The notes: generated by a model not told the origin, from the sequence alone. A stretch of 64,000 bases of DNA from Rothia kristinae NBRC 15354 (GCF_001570865.1 NZ_BCSM01000013.1:1-64000), one strand, 5' to 3'; shown: positions 11,616 through 20,833, counted from the first letter of the stretch. Numbers and translations: made by a program.

Positions 11616-12508
11616 GCGGCCTCTCCGGGCTGCTCGCCCTTGACGATCGGCACCCGGACCACGTTGCCCCACTCGGTCCAGGAGCCGTCGTAGTTGCGCA
11701 CGGTGGGGAAGCCCAGCAGGTGCTGGAGCACGAACCACGTGTGCGAGGAGCGCTCCCCGATCCGGCAGTAGGCGATGATGTCCTGATCCGGGCTGAGCCC
11801 GAGCTCCTCCTGGTAGATCCGGCGCAGCTGCTCGGCGGTCTTGAAGGTGCCGTCCTCGTTGGCCGCCCGGGCCCAGGGCACGGACCGGGCGGTGGGGATG
11901 TGCCCGCCGCGCAGGGCCCCCTCCTCGGGGTAGTCGGGCATGTGGGTGCGCTCCCCGGTGTACTCCTGGGGACTGCGCACGTCGATCAGCGGCAGCGTAC
12001 CGATGGCCTCGCGCACCTGCGGCAGGTAGGCCCGCACGGGGGCGTCCTCGCGCTGCACCACGGGGTAGTCGGTTTCCTGCGGCCGCGGGGTCTCGGTGGT
12101 CATCTCCCGACCCTCCTCCTGCCACTTGGCGCGGCCGCCGTCCATCAGGCGCACGTCTTCGTGGCCGAAGAGGGTGAACACCCACAGGGCATAGGCCGCC
12201 CACCAGTTGGACTTGTCCCCGTAGATGACCACGGTCGTGTCCCGGGTGATGCCCTTGCGCGACATCAGGGCGGCGAAGCCCTCGCCGTCCACGTAGTCGC
12301 GGGTGACGGGGTCGTTGAGCTCGGTGTGCCAGTCGATCTTCACGGCACCCGGGATGTGCCCGGTCTCATAGAGCAGCACGTCCTCGTCGGATTCGACGAC
12401 GACGACGCCGTCGTCGCCGCCGTGCTCGGCCACCCACGCGGTGCTGACCAGCCGCTCCGGGTGCGCGTACTCGGCGAACTTCTCGTTCTTCTCGATGGGC
12501 GCTGTCAC
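11612..12508 (-). CDS. sseA: Thiosulfate/3-mercaptopyruvate sulfurtransferase (two rhodanese domains)
   Basis: A 298-aa tandem rhodanese. The N-terminal domain (about 20-140) is the inactive half. The C-terminal domain carries Cys248 in [15 protein letters not shown], the active loop typical of actinobacterial SseA. The GTG at 12508 is chosen because GGAGG lies 7 nt upstream; longer starts lack such a site. Its stop overlaps the SufE start, so the two are co-translated and probably cooperate in sulfur transfer. Confidence 0.92.
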   Translation of the reverse strand: MTAPIEKNEKFAEYAHPERLVSTAWVAEHGGDDGVVVVESDEDVLLYETGHIPGAVKIDWHTELNDPVTRDYVDGEGFAALMSRKGITRDTTVVIYGDKSNWWAAYALWVFTLFGHEDVRLMDGGRAKWQEEGREMTTETPRPQETDYPVVQREDAPVRAYLPQVREAIGTLPLIDVRSPQEYTGERTHMPDYPEEGALRGGHIPTARSVPWARAANEDGTFKTAEQLRRIYQEELGLSPDQDIIAYCRIGERSSHTWFVLQHLLGFPTVRNYDGSWTEWGNVVRVPIVKGEQPGEAA

Positions 12509-12703
12509 AGTGATTCCTCCGTTGCCTTGGGCTGTGCGGACGGGCCGTTCACCTCCTGGAACGGCCGACTCTCCGACCATTATTCCCCCGGCGCGTGCTC
12601 GAGCGTCTGCCCGGTGACCTCCGGAGTCCGCCGATCCCCCGGCTTCGGGCGATCGGGCAGATCAGCGCCCGGGAGTCAGCGGAGGTCCGAGGAGGGGTCG
12701 CGC

Positions 12704-13081
12704 TCAGGCGGCGAGCAGCCCGGTCCCCGCCCCGGAGCCGATGCGCGAGAGATCCGCTGACGCATCCGGGAGCGTCTCCCGAGTGTAGTGGACGTCCGCG
12801 CTGAGGAACGGCTCGCCGAGGATGGCCTCCAGCGCTGGGATGATCTCCTCGCGGGCCTCCCGCAGGATCCGTTCGCGGTCCTCTCCGGGAGCCAGGAGCA
12901 GCTCGATGACCACGCGCTCTGCGCCGGGGCGCCCGGTGAAGGAGACCTCGGCCCGGTGCACGGCCGGGCGCACGGAGATCCCGCGGGCGGCTGCCCGGGA
13001 CAGCAGCAGGAGCAGGTCCTCCCGGGAGAGCTCGTGGGGGCGGGGTTCGGCGGCGAGCTCCTCGCGGATGGTCTCGGTCAT
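12704..13081 (-). CDS. Conserved protein of unknown function
   Basis: A 125-aa soluble protein that I do not recognise. It starts MTETIREELAAEPR, is rich in Glu and Arg and alternates helical and strand-like sequence, without cysteines, signal peptide or membrane segments. The ATG at 13081 has AGGGAG 7 nt upstream. It diverges from the marR gene, and the operator-like repeat between them could control both. Confidence 0.65.
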   Translation of the reverse strand: MTETIREELAAEPRPHELSREDLLLLLSRAAARGISVRPAVHRAEVSFTGRPGAERVVIELLLAPGEDRERILREAREEIIPALEAILGEPFLSADVHYTRETLPDASADLSRIGSGAGTGLLAA

Positions 13082-13177
13082 GCTGGGCTCCCTGGGGTCG
13101 CGGTGCGGCTTCCACACCGCGGAGGGCTTCCGAAGGCGGCGACGCCCGGCCGTGGCCGCGACGTCTGCTTGGTATCG

Positions 13178-13205
13178 TATCCTAACTGTTGGTTATCCTA
13201 ACAGT
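13178..13205. promoter_or_regulatory. MarR-type operator candidate
   Basis: A 9-bp direct repeat TATCCTAAC occurs at 13178-13186 and 13194-13202. It is interleaved with the inverted repeat ACTGTT-N9-AACAGT (13185-13205). The sequence is AT-richer than its surroundings and lies between the divergent 125-aa gene and marR, as expected for an autoregulated MarR operator. Confidence 0.5.
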
Positions 13206-13302
13206 CTCGCGGGGCGGCACCCGGCGAGGACCCCCGGGGCGGAGTGCTCCGCGGGGATCACGCAGATTCCGGGTGAGGCTCGGCGCGAGAGGAGGCGGAG
13301 GC

Positions 13303-13791
13303 ATGCAGGGCAGCGCGGATGAGGCCGACCCCAGCGGGTACTGGTACCGCGAGCCGGGCCAGATCACCGCCGTCGAGGTCCTGAACCTGCTGCGCACCTA
13401 CCGCCGCCACGAGACCGCCATGCGCACCCGCGTGCGCGGGGACATGGGCATGGGCGAGCGCGACATCGAGGCCCTGCGCCACCTGCTGGCGGCCCAGTCC
13501 CGCGGCGCGAGCCTGCGCCAGAAGGACATCGCGGTGGCCCTGGGGATCACGGCCGCCTCGACCAGCGCGCTGGTGGATCGGCTGATCCGGGACGGCTACG
13601 CCGAGCGCGTGCCGCACCCGGAGGACCGCCGCTCCGTGGCGGTGGTGCCCACCGAGCGCGGGGACCGCGAGGTGCGCGCCACACTGGCGCGGATGCACGA
13701 GCAGATGCTCGCCGCCGCCGAGCGGCTCACCGAGGAGCAGCGCCGCGTCGTCGCCGGATTCCTCCGGGAGGTCACCGCGGCCTTCGGCTGA
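13303..13791 (+). CDS. MarR family transcriptional regulator
   Basis: A 162-aa regulator with a winged helix at about residues 50-115. The recognition helix is in LGITAASTSALVDRLIRDGY and the wing in VPHPEDRRSVAVVPTERG. Flanking helices would form the dimer interface. The ATG at 13303 has GGAGG just upstream. The ligand is unknown; no conserved oxidation-sensing cysteine is present. Autoregulation through the repeat at 13178-13205 is inferred. Confidence 0.9.
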   Translation: MQGSADEADPSGYWYREPGQITAVEVLNLLRTYRRHETAMRTRVRGDMGMGERDIEALRHLLAAQSRGASLRQKDIAVALGITAASTSALVDRLIRDGYAERVPHPEDRRSVAVVPTERGDREVRATLARMHEQMLAAAERLTEEQRRVVAGFLREVTAAFG

Positions 13792-13813
13792 GCATCGGGC
13801 GAGGTCGGCGGTC

Positions 13814-14266
13814 TCAGTCCCGGCCCAGCCCCGTCAGCTGCGCGCGTACCCCGCGGGTGCGCTCCAGCAGCCGGGCCAGCCCGCGCAGGGCCCGCCTGGC
13901 CCCGTCCGCGTCCGTGCGCCGCGGCACCCGCAGGATCATCTGCACCCGTCCCCGCTCCGAGCCCTCGCCGAGAGCGACGTACTCGATGCTCGCCCCGGGC
14001 TGCTCCGGGACCGGGTAGACGTAGCGGCGCACCCCCACCCGCACCGTGAGATCCGCGGCCTGCTCCGCCGGGGCCCAGTTCTGCTCGGTCAGCAGGGCGG
14101 TGGCCTCCTCCGAGCGCAGCGCGATCAGCAGGGACTCCGGGCTCGGGGCCGGCTTCGGCTCGGCGAAGGGATCCTCCGGCATCTCCGGGTCCGCAGGCTC
14201 CGCCGGGACGGGCTCCTGCGGCAGGTCGACGGTCAGGGACATGCGGGGTGAGGCGAACAGGGCCAC
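13814..14266 (-). CDS. Conserved protein of unknown function
   Basis: A 150-aa protein of no recognised family. The first third is Pro/Glu-rich (DLPQEPVPAEPADPE), followed by a compact region with strands (DLTVRVGVRRYVYPVPE, RVQMILRVPRR). The GTG at 14266 has AAGGAG 8 nt upstream. It lies downstream of the alpha/beta-hydrolase gene on the same strand with a gap of about 45 nt, so it may be co-transcribed. Confidence 0.65.
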   Translation of the reverse strand: MALFASPRMSLTVDLPQEPVPAEPADPEMPEDPFAEPKPAPSPESLLIALRSEEATALLTEQNWAPAEQAADLTVRVGVRRYVYPVPEQPGASIEYVALGEGSERGRVQMILRVPRRTDADGARRALRGLARLLERTRGVRAQLTGLGRD

Positions 14267-14311
14267 GGGGATGCTCCTTCGGGGTGGGACGGGACGGTCG
14301 GGGGATGCGGG

Positions 14312-15124
14312 TCAGGTCAGGAAGACGCGCAGGGCGGAGAGCACCTCGGCCGGGCGATCCGCGTGCACCCAGTGCCCGGCGCCCTTGATGACCACCCGGC
14401 GCACCCGCGGGAACAGGGCCGCCATCGGCTCCCGGTCCTCGGCGGTGACGTAGTCGGAGCGCTCCCCCGTGATCCACAGGACCGGACCCGGATACGGCTC
14501 GGCGTCGGTGTCGGGCCAGCCCATGAGCACCGGCAGCCGCTCGCGCAGGCCGCGCAGGTCCGGCTGCCACGCCCAGCCCTCGGCCCCGCGCCGCAGGTTC
14601 TGCAGGAGGAAGGAGCGCACGCCGTCGGCCGGGATCGCCGCTTGCAGGGCGGCGTCGGCCTCGGCCCGGGAGCCCAGGGTCTGCAGGTCCAGGCCCAGCA
14701 GCGCGTCCAGCAGCTCGGCGGAGTTCCCGCGGGTCTCGCGCGGCTGGACCGGGGCGATGTCCATGACCACCAGGCGCTGCACGAGATCCGGGTGGCGCAG
14801 CGCCAGCTGCATCGCGGTCTTCCCGCCCATGGAGTGCCCGACGACGTCCACGGGGCCATCGGCGGCGAAGTCGGCCCGCAGGTGTGCCGCCACGGCGTCG
14901 GCCATCAGGGGGTAGGAGATCTCCGGGACCCAGTCCGAGGCGCCGTGATCCGGCAGGTCCACCAGCAGGCTCGTGCACTCCTGGCCCAGCTGCCGGGCGA
15001 TGCTCGTGAAGTTGCGGCCGCGCCCGAACAGCCCGTGCAGGAACACCACGCGCCGCGGCCCGGAGCCCACCCGGGTGGAGGCCAGGTGCACGGCGGCGGG
15101 GTCGACGGCGGCGGAGGTGCTCAT
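14312..15124 (-). CDS. Alpha/beta-fold hydrolase (YbfF-like esterase)
   Basis: A 270-aa hydrolase. HLHG-type oxyanion sequence FLHGLFGRGRNF (28-39), Ser98 in GHSMGG, Asp224 in GERSDY and His251 in GAGHWVH give a complete triad. The HGLFGRGRNF segment is characteristic of YbfF-type acyl esterases; the natural ester is unknown. TACCCT at 15131-15136 is 6 nt before the ATG. It diverges from the phosphoribosyltransferase gene across only 37 nt. Confidence 0.88.
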   Translation of the reverse strand: MSTSAAVDPAAVHLASTRVGSGPRRVVFLHGLFGRGRNFTSIARQLGQECTSLLVDLPDHGASDWVPEISYPLMADAVAAHLRADFAADGPVDVVGHSMGGKTAMQLALRHPDLVQRLVVMDIAPVQPRETRGNSAELLDALLGLDLQTLGSRAEADAALQAAIPADGVRSFLLQNLRRGAEGWAWQPDLRGLRERLPVLMGWPDTDAEPYPGPVLWITGERSDYVTAEDREPMAALFPRVRRVVIKGAGHWVHADRPAEVLSALRVFLT

Positions 15125-15130
15125 GGCTCC

Positions 15131-15155
15131 AGGGTACCGACCCGGCGTCTACACT
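15131..15155. promoter_or_regulatory. Divergent leaderless promoter pair in a 37-nt gap
   Basis: Minus strand: TACCCT (15131-15136), 6 nt before the hydrolase ATG. Plus strand: TACACT (15150-15155), 6 nt before the phosphoribosyltransferase ATG. The two -10 boxes are 13 nt apart, so RNA polymerase could occupy only one at a time. Confidence 0.6.
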
Positions 15156-15161
15156 CTTCCC

Positions 15162-15665
15162 ATGGCTTATCACGCAGACTCCGCAGAGCTGACCAAGAAG
15201 GAGATCCTCACCTGGGAGGCCTTCGGCACCTTCTCCCGGCAGATGGCGCAGACCATCGCCGACTCCGACTTCGTCCCGGACATCATCATCGCGGTGGCCC
15301 GCGGCGGGCTGCTGCCGGCCGGGGCGCTGTCCTATTCGCTGGGCGTGAAGCTCTCGGACGCGATCAACGTGGAGTTCTACACGGACGTCGCCGAGACCCT
15401 GCCGGACCCGGTGCTGCTGGCCCCGATGCTGGACACCGAGTCCATCGCGGGGAAGAGGCTGCTGGTGGTGGACGACGTCGCGGATTCCGGGCGCACCCTG
15501 GCCCTGGTGGTCCAGCTGCTGCAGCGCTACGACGCCGAGGTCCGCTCCGCGGTGATCTATTCCAAGCCCCGCTCGGTGGTCTCCCCCGACTACGTGTGGA
15601 AGCGCACCGACCAGTGGATCGTGTTCCCCTGGTCCGCCGAGCCCCCGGTCACCGCCCGCTCCTGA
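15162..15665 (+). CDS. Phosphoribosyltransferase
   Basis: A 167-aa type I PRTase. The PRPP loop is VVDDVADSGRTL (about 107-118), preceded by VARGGLLPAGAL, which binds pyrophosphate. The size and FPWSAEP near the C-terminus resemble xanthine/guanine PRTase-like proteins, so purine-base salvage is likely, but the base is not certain. TACACT sits 6 nt before the ATG and no ribosome-binding site is present, so translation is probably leaderless. Confidence 0.87.
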   Translation: MAYHADSAELTKKEILTWEAFGTFSRQMAQTIADSDFVPDIIIAVARGGLLPAGALSYSLGVKLSDAINVEFYTDVAETLPDPVLLAPMLDTESIAGKRLLVVDDVADSGRTLALVVQLLQRYDAEVRSAVIYSKPRSVVSPDYVWKRTDQWIVFPWSAEPPVTARS

Positions 15666-15698
15666 CCCCGCCCGCTCCTGCCCGGTCCCGTCCGGTGC

Positions 15699-17093
15699 TC
15701 AGCGGGCCCGGTGCAGCCGCTTCAGGTGCTCCCGGCGGGCCTTGGGTCGCTCGATGAGCATCATCGTCAGGCCCAGCAGCCACACCGGCACCTGCACGGC
15801 CATCGCCCAGCGGAAGGCCGCGGAGGAGTAGGTCTCCGGGGTCCCGGCGCCCTGCGCATCCAGCAGGACCCCCACCAGCAGGACCGTGGTCAGCGCGGCC
15901 GTGAACCCTCCCATGTTGGTCAGGCCCGTGGCCACCCCGAGCTGGCGCACCGGGGCGTGGGTGCGCACGACGTCGAAGGCGATCATCGACAGCGGCCCGC
16001 CCAGGCCCGTGCACACCACGGCCAGGCTCATCACCGGCACCGGGGCGGAGCACGGCCAGGCGAGCACCAGCACCCAGGACAGCAGGATCGCCGTCGTCCC
16101 GCCGACCGCGATCCACACCCGGTGGGCCGAGAACCGGGAGATCACCGGCCCCAGCAGCACCGCCCCGGCCATCGACGCCGCCACGGTCAGGCTCAGCACC
16201 AGGTGGGAGGTCGCCTCGGGGTAGCCCAGGCCGCCGGTCATGAACGGGGTGCCCCACAGCAGCATGAAGCTGTGCATCGCGAAGACCGTGGAGAAGTGGA
16301 TCCAGAAGGCCAGGCGCACCCCGGGCCGGCGCACCAGCGAGCGCATGGCCGGCAGCACCCCGGTGGATTCCGGGCCGATCACCGGGAGCACGTCCGTGAC
16401 CACCGAGTCGGTGCGCTGCCCCGCCCGGGCCGCGGCCACGTCCCGCCCGGTGGTGCGGTTGGCCCCGGTGATCCGCTCGAGGATGGTGCCGGCCCCGGGG
16501 GCGTCGCGCAGGACCAGCAGCACCAGCACCAGCACCGCGGCCCCCACCGCGGCCAGGGCGGCGAAGCCGGCGAACCAGCCCAGCCCCGCGACCAGCGCGG
16601 CCAGCGGGGCGACGGCCAGCAGCTGACCGACCTGCCCGGATAAGCCCGTGAGCTGGTTGACCACGGGCATCTGCCCGAGCGTGAACCAGTCCTGGACCAG
16701 GCGCACCACGGCGGTGAAGATGCAGGCGTCCCCGGAGCCGACGAGGAGGCGGGCGAGGATCGCCAGGGGGATGCTGTCCGTCGCCCCCAGCAGCAGCTGC
16801 CCCACCGCCATCACTGCGGTACCCGCGGCGATCACCGTGCTGATCCCGAAGCGATCCAGCAGGATGCCTACGGGGATCTGCCAGCCGGCGTAGACCACCA
16901 GCTGCACGACCACGAACACGGACAGGGCCGTGGCCTCCGCGGAGAAGTGCTCCTGGGCGGCCGGGCCCAGCGCGGAGAAGGAGCTGCGGTTGATCACCGC
17001 GACGAGGTAGGCGGCCAGGCCCACCGACCAGATGATCCACTTCCTGGACGGGGGCTGGGCGGCGATGCCGGAGGCGGGGACGGACTCGTGCAT
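15699..17093 (-). CDS. MFS transporter (paralogue 1 of a tandem pair)
   Basis: A 464-aa 12-segment major facilitator. It shares long stretches with the gene upstream, for example INRSSFSALGP, GSGDACIFTAVVRLV and the MSIAFDVVR-like segment 5/10 loops, so the two arose by tandem duplication. The substrate is unknown. The ATG at 17093 is chosen because TAGGGT (17101-17106) lies 7 nt upstream; that hexamer overlaps the stop of the upstream paralogue. It could therefore be read both from its own leaderless promoter and as an operon. Confidence 0.87.
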   Translation of the reverse strand: MHESVPASGIAAQPPSRKWIIWSVGLAAYLVAVINRSSFSALGPAAQEHFSAEATALSVFVVVQLVVYAGWQIPVGILLDRFGISTVIAAGTAVMAVGQLLLGATDSIPLAILARLLVGSGDACIFTAVVRLVQDWFTLGQMPVVNQLTGLSGQVGQLLAVAPLAALVAGLGWFAGFAALAAVGAAVLVLVLLVLRDAPGAGTILERITGANRTTGRDVAAARAGQRTDSVVTDVLPVIGPESTGVLPAMRSLVRRPGVRLAFWIHFSTVFAMHSFMLLWGTPFMTGGLGYPEATSHLVLSLTVAASMAGAVLLGPVISRFSAHRVWIAVGGTTAILLSWVLVLAWPCSAPVPVMSLAVVCTGLGGPLSMIAFDVVRTHAPVRQLGVATGLTNMGGFTAALTTVLLVGVLLDAQGAGTPETYSSAAFRWAMAVQVPVWLLGLTMMLIERPKARREHLKRLHRAR

Positions 17094-17103
17094 GGGCTCC
17101 ACC

Positions 17104-18504
17104 CTACGGGGCGGGACGAGGCTGCGGCGCCTCGGGCGGGCGGGATCCGCGGCGATGCCGCTGCAGGTCCCGCAGCGCCCGCGGGCGCTCCACGGCGATC
17201 ATGATCCCGCCGAGCAGCCACAGCGGCAGCTGCACCGCCATGGCCACGCGGAAGGCCTGCAGGGAGTAGGTCTGCGGGGTCCCGGCCCCCTGCGCGTCCA
17301 ACAGCAGGCCGACCCCCAGGACCGTGATCAGCGCGGCCGTGAACCCGCCCATGTTCACCAGTCCGGTGGCGACCCCGCGCTGGCGGGCCGGGGCGTGGGA
17401 GCGCACGACGTCGAAGGCGATCATGGACAGCGGGATGCCCATGGCCATCACGACGGCGACCAGCGCGGTCAGCGCGAAGGGCGCGGGCCCGGGCCAGGCC
17501 AGCAGCGCGATCCAGGACCCGGCCATCAGCCCGACCCCGCCCAGGGCCAGCTGCACCCGGTGCCCGGAGAAGCGGGAGATCACCGGGCCGAAGGCCAGCG
17601 CCCCGACCATCGAGGCGATCACGGCGATGTTCAGCACCGCGTGCGCGGCCGCATCGGAGTAGCCCAGGCCACCGGTCAGGAACGGGGTGCCCCACAGCAG
17701 CAGGAACGCGTCCGGGGAGAACATCGTGGCGAAGTGGATCCAGAAGGCCAGCCGGATGCCCGGGCGCCGGATCAGCGAGCGCACCGCGGGCAGCACCCCG
17801 GAGGAGCCGGGCCCCACCACCGGCAGGACCTCGGTGATGATCAGCGCCCCGGTGTCGGTGGGCACCGGCGCCGGGGTGGTCAGGATCTCCCGGCCGCGCC
17901 CGGTGATGCGCTCGGCGATGGTCGCGGCCCCCGGGCCCTCCCGCAGGAACAGCACCACCAGCACCAGGACCACCGCGCCGAGGGCGGCCAGCCCGGCGAA
18001 GCCGGCGAACCAGCCGAAGGCCCCCACGGCCAGGGCCAGGGGTGCCACGGCCAGCAGCTGCCCCACCTGTCCGGCCAGCCCCGTGATCTGGTTGACCACC
18101 GGCATCTGGCGCGGGGTGAACCACTCCGCGACCAGGCGCACCACCGAGGTGAAGATGCAGGCGTCACCGGCACCCAGCAGGATGCGGGCCAGCACCGCCA
18201 CCGGGACGGCGTCGGCGGCGGCCAGCAGCAGCTGGGCCGCGGACATCACGAGCATCCCGGTGGCCACCACCCAGGAGACGCCGAAGCGGTCCAGGCACAC
18301 CCCCACCGGGATCTGGCACACGGCGTAGACCACCAGCTGCAGGAACACGAAGGAGGACAGGGCGGTGGCCTCGGCCCCGAAGTGTTCCTGGGCCACCGGC
18401 CCCAGCGCGGAGAAGGAGCTGCGGTTGATCAGGGCGAGCAGGTAGGCGGCGACCCCGACGGCCCAGATGGCCCATTTGACGTGGAGGCGGCGGGTGAAGG
18501 ACAT
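17104..18504 (-). CDS. MFS transporter (paralogue 2 of a tandem pair)
   Basis: A 466-aa major facilitator, the sister of the gene at 15699-17093, with the same INRSSFSALGP start to the first loop and GAGDACIFTSVVRLV in segment 4. The ATG at 18504 follows TACGGT (18512-18517) by 7 nt. It lies 31 nt after the condensation-type acyltransferase gene on the same strand, so export of that enzyme's product is a possible role. This is inference only. Confidence 0.87.
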   Translation of the reverse strand: MSFTRRLHVKWAIWAVGVAAYLLALINRSSFSALGPVAQEHFGAEATALSSFVFLQLVVYAVCQIPVGVCLDRFGVSWVVATGMLVMSAAQLLLAAADAVPVAVLARILLGAGDACIFTSVVRLVAEWFTPRQMPVVNQITGLAGQVGQLLAVAPLALAVGAFGWFAGFAGLAALGAVVLVLVVLFLREGPGAATIAERITGRGREILTTPAPVPTDTGALIITEVLPVVGPGSSGVLPAVRSLIRRPGIRLAFWIHFATMFSPDAFLLLWGTPFLTGGLGYSDAAAHAVLNIAVIASMVGALAFGPVISRFSGHRVQLALGGVGLMAGSWIALLAWPGPAPFALTALVAVVMAMGIPLSMIAFDVVRSHAPARQRGVATGLVNMGGFTAALITVLGVGLLLDAQGAGTPQTYSLQAFRVAMAVQLPLWLLGGIMIAVERPRALRDLQRHRRGSRPPEAPQPRPAP

Positions 18505-18535
18505 GGGGCCCACCGTATCGCGGCGCCGCGGGGTC

Positions 18536-19843
18536 TCAGGCGGCCAGCTCCTGCATGCCCGCCACCAGAGCGTCCAGCCACCCGCCCACCGACTCCCGGG
18601 CCTGCGGGGAGTCCGGGTAGCGGCAGCGCAGGTGCGCCCCGTCCTCGCTGAGGATGAACCAGATCATCACCCCGTCCGTGCGGATCGCGGCGGAGACGTA
18701 CTGGGCCTCCAGGCTCGCCGCGTTCTCCACCTGCACCGGCAGGCGGCGCAGGTCCAGCCAGGAGATCGCGAACATCCCCGGGGTCTCCGGCATCCCGCCC
18801 CACGGGGCCAGGATGGGCCGCAGCGGCCAGGAGCCCAGGCGCACCGCCTCCTTCACGGCCGCCGCACACGCCGCGGGTTCCGGATCCGGGGATTCCAGGA
18901 CGGAGTTGGTGATGAACCAGCCGACCGAATCGTGCCAGGTCTCGTCGTAGCGGGAGTGCACGGGGAACACCGCGCGCAGCGGGATCCCCGCCAGCTCCCG
19001 GGTGATGCGGGTCATCACCGAGACGGTCTGCGCCAGGGAGGAGACTCCGGCCTCCCGGGCGTGGGCGGCATAGGCGGCCAGCCCCGCGACGTCGAGGATC
19101 TCCCGCACCTCCACCCGCTCCGGCTGGTGCCGGGGATCCCCCAGCGGCAGGGGGAAGCGCGGCATGGACTGGTTGGCGTGCCCCAGGATCTCGGCCCACC
19201 GCTGGGCGATCTCCGGCGGGGCGGGCGGCATCCGCTCCAGGGCCGCGGTGTGCTCCGGGAAGCCGAGCACGGCGGGTCGCGGCCCGGTCCGCGCCGCGTC
19301 GGACGCGGAGGCCTCCGCATCCCGCAGGGCCGCCAGGAAGTCCCGCAGGATCACCAGCATGGACCACATGTCCACGTGGGCGTGGTCCGCGGCGATGGCC
19401 ACCGTGGGCCCGGCGGCGGTCTCCACCACGCACAGCCGGTGCGAGGGCCGGGCGTATGGGGTGCACGCGGCGTCGAAGACCTCCCCGAGGGCGGCGTTGA
19501 CCTCCTGCCCGGGGGCGATCTCGTGCTCGCGCCAGGCGCCGGGACCCACCTCCACGGCGTGCAGATGGGGGCCCTCCCCCGGCTCGCCGGGCAGGAAGAC
19601 GGTGCGCAGGGTCTGGTGTCGGGCGATGACCGCGAGCCAGGCGTCGCTGAGCCGCTCCCGCGGCACCGGGCCCGGCAGGGTGAAGGTCAGGGCCATCCAG
19701 GACCCGGGACGCTCCCCCGCCCCGACGTGGCGCTGCTGGTCGAAGGAGATCGGCAGCTGACGGCCCGGCGCGGAGACCGCGACGTCGTAGCCCATGAGGC
19801 GCCCGAAGGGCAGCCGCAGGCGGGTGATGTTGGTCAAGCGCAT
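18536..19843 (-). CDS. Stand-alone condensation-domain/PapA-like acyltransferase
   Basis: A 435-aa single-domain member of the CoA-dependent acyltransferase/condensation superfamily. PISFDQQRHV (about 31-40) and the catalytic-type DHAHVDMWS segment (H-x3-D-x-W/G pattern) in the first half, plus a C-terminal half with SVGWFITN, fit PapA-like or non-ribosomal condensation domains. No adenylation or carrier domain is encoded nearby, so it probably acylates a diffusible or lipid substrate. TAAGTT at 19850-19855 precedes the ATG by 6 nt. Two MFS carriers follow. Confidence 0.75.
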   Translation of the reverse strand: MRLTNITRLRLPFGRLMGYDVAVSAPGRQLPISFDQQRHVGAGERPGSWMALTFTLPGPVPRERLSDAWLAVIARHQTLRTVFLPGEPGEGPHLHAVEVGPGAWREHEIAPGQEVNAALGEVFDAACTPYARPSHRLCVVETAAGPTVAIAADHAHVDMWSMLVILRDFLAALRDAEASASDAARTGPRPAVLGFPEHTAALERMPPAPPEIAQRWAEILGHANQSMPRFPLPLGDPRHQPERVEVREILDVAGLAAYAAHAREAGVSSLAQTVSVMTRITRELAGIPLRAVFPVHSRYDETWHDSVGWFITNSVLESPDPEPAACAAAVKEAVRLGSWPLRPILAPWGGMPETPGMFAISWLDLRRLPVQVENAASLEAQYVSAAIRTDGVMIWFILSEDGAHLRCRYPDSPQARESVGGWLDALVAGMQELAA

Positions 19844-19935
19844 GGGGGTAACTTAACCAGAAGCATCGGGCGGGCGCGCGAGCGCATCCCGAACGGTGGA
19901 CGGACGGACCGGGTGAGAGCGGGAGATGAGGCGCG

Positions 19936-20769
19936 ATGGACGCTGACCAGGAACGACGCGGTGCCACGGTGATCACGGAGGGCGGGTTCCCCGTCCCCGG
20001 GGCGCGGCTGGCGTGGGAGCTCAGCGACGAGGGCGGGCACCCGGTGGTCCAGCTGCACGGCCTGACCTCCTCCCGCGCCCGGGACCGCACCCTCGGCCTG
20101 GATCTGGGTCGGGGCCTGAGCGGGACCCGGCTGCTGCGCTACGACGCCCGCGGGCACGGGCGATCCACCGGGCGCCCCATGCCCAGCGACTACCGCTGGC
20201 CCGTGCTGGCCGATGACCTGCTGCGGCTGCTGGAGGGGATCTTCCCCGGGGAGGCGGTGCACGGCGTCGGGCAGTCCATGGGTGCTGCGACCCTGCTGTA
20301 CGCGGCGATCCGGGACCCCGAGCGCTTCACCGGCCTGACCCTGATGCTGCCGCCCACCGCGTGGGCCACCCGCGCCCGCAAGGCCGAGGAGTATCGGGCG
20401 GCCGGGGAGCTGGTGCGCCGCCACGGGGTCGAGGCCTTCGTGACCGCGGGGCTGGACGGGCCGCAGCCCCCGGCCAAGCCCGAGGCCCCCCGCACCGTCC
20501 CGGACGTGGACCCCGCGCTGCTGCCCTACGTCTTCGAGGGCGCCGGGACCTCCGATCTGCCGTCCCTGGCGGACATCGCCCAGGTGCACGTGCCCGTGAC
20601 CGTGCTGGCCTGGGTGCGGGACCGGGCCCACCCGGTCTCCACGGCGCAGATCCTCGCCGAGACCCTCCCGACGGTGGACCTGAAGGTAGCCGCGACCCGT
20701 GAGGAGGTCAGCGCCTGGCCGGAGGTGCTGTGCGCCGACGTCGCCCGGAACGACGAGGCCGCTGTGTAG
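19936..20769 (+). CDS. Alpha/beta hydrolase lacking a visible catalytic histidine
   Basis: A 277-aa alpha/beta-fold protein. QLHGLTSSRARD forms the oxyanion region, RYDARGHGRSTGRP follows strand 4, Ser114 lies in GQSMGA and Asp229 in WVRDRAHP. No histidine occurs after residue 232, where the third triad member normally sits, so the protein may be inactive or use a different arrangement. The ATG at 19936 has GAGG 4 nt upstream. It diverges from the acyltransferase gene. Confidence 0.78.
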   Translation: MDADQERRGATVITEGGFPVPGARLAWELSDEGGHPVVQLHGLTSSRARDRTLGLDLGRGLSGTRLLRYDARGHGRSTGRPMPSDYRWPVLADDLLRLLEGIFPGEAVHGVGQSMGAATLLYAAIRDPERFTGLTLMLPPTAWATRARKAEEYRAAGELVRRHGVEAFVTAGLDGPQPPAKPEAPRTVPDVDPALLPYVFEGAGTSDLPSLADIAQVHVPVTVLAWVRDRAHPVSTAQILAETLPTVDLKVAATREEVSAWPEVLCADVARNDEAAV

Positions 20770-20833
20770 CCGACCTGCCGGGTGGGGGCCGGGCGCCCGG
20801 CGTCGTGCGGCGGCGTCGCTCTAGGGTGGGAGG

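Noticed and set aside
13814-14266. Assignment of the 150-aa protein to a lipid-binding or SRPBCC family
   Set aside because: The strand pattern is suggestive but no signature residues support it, so it is left as unknown.
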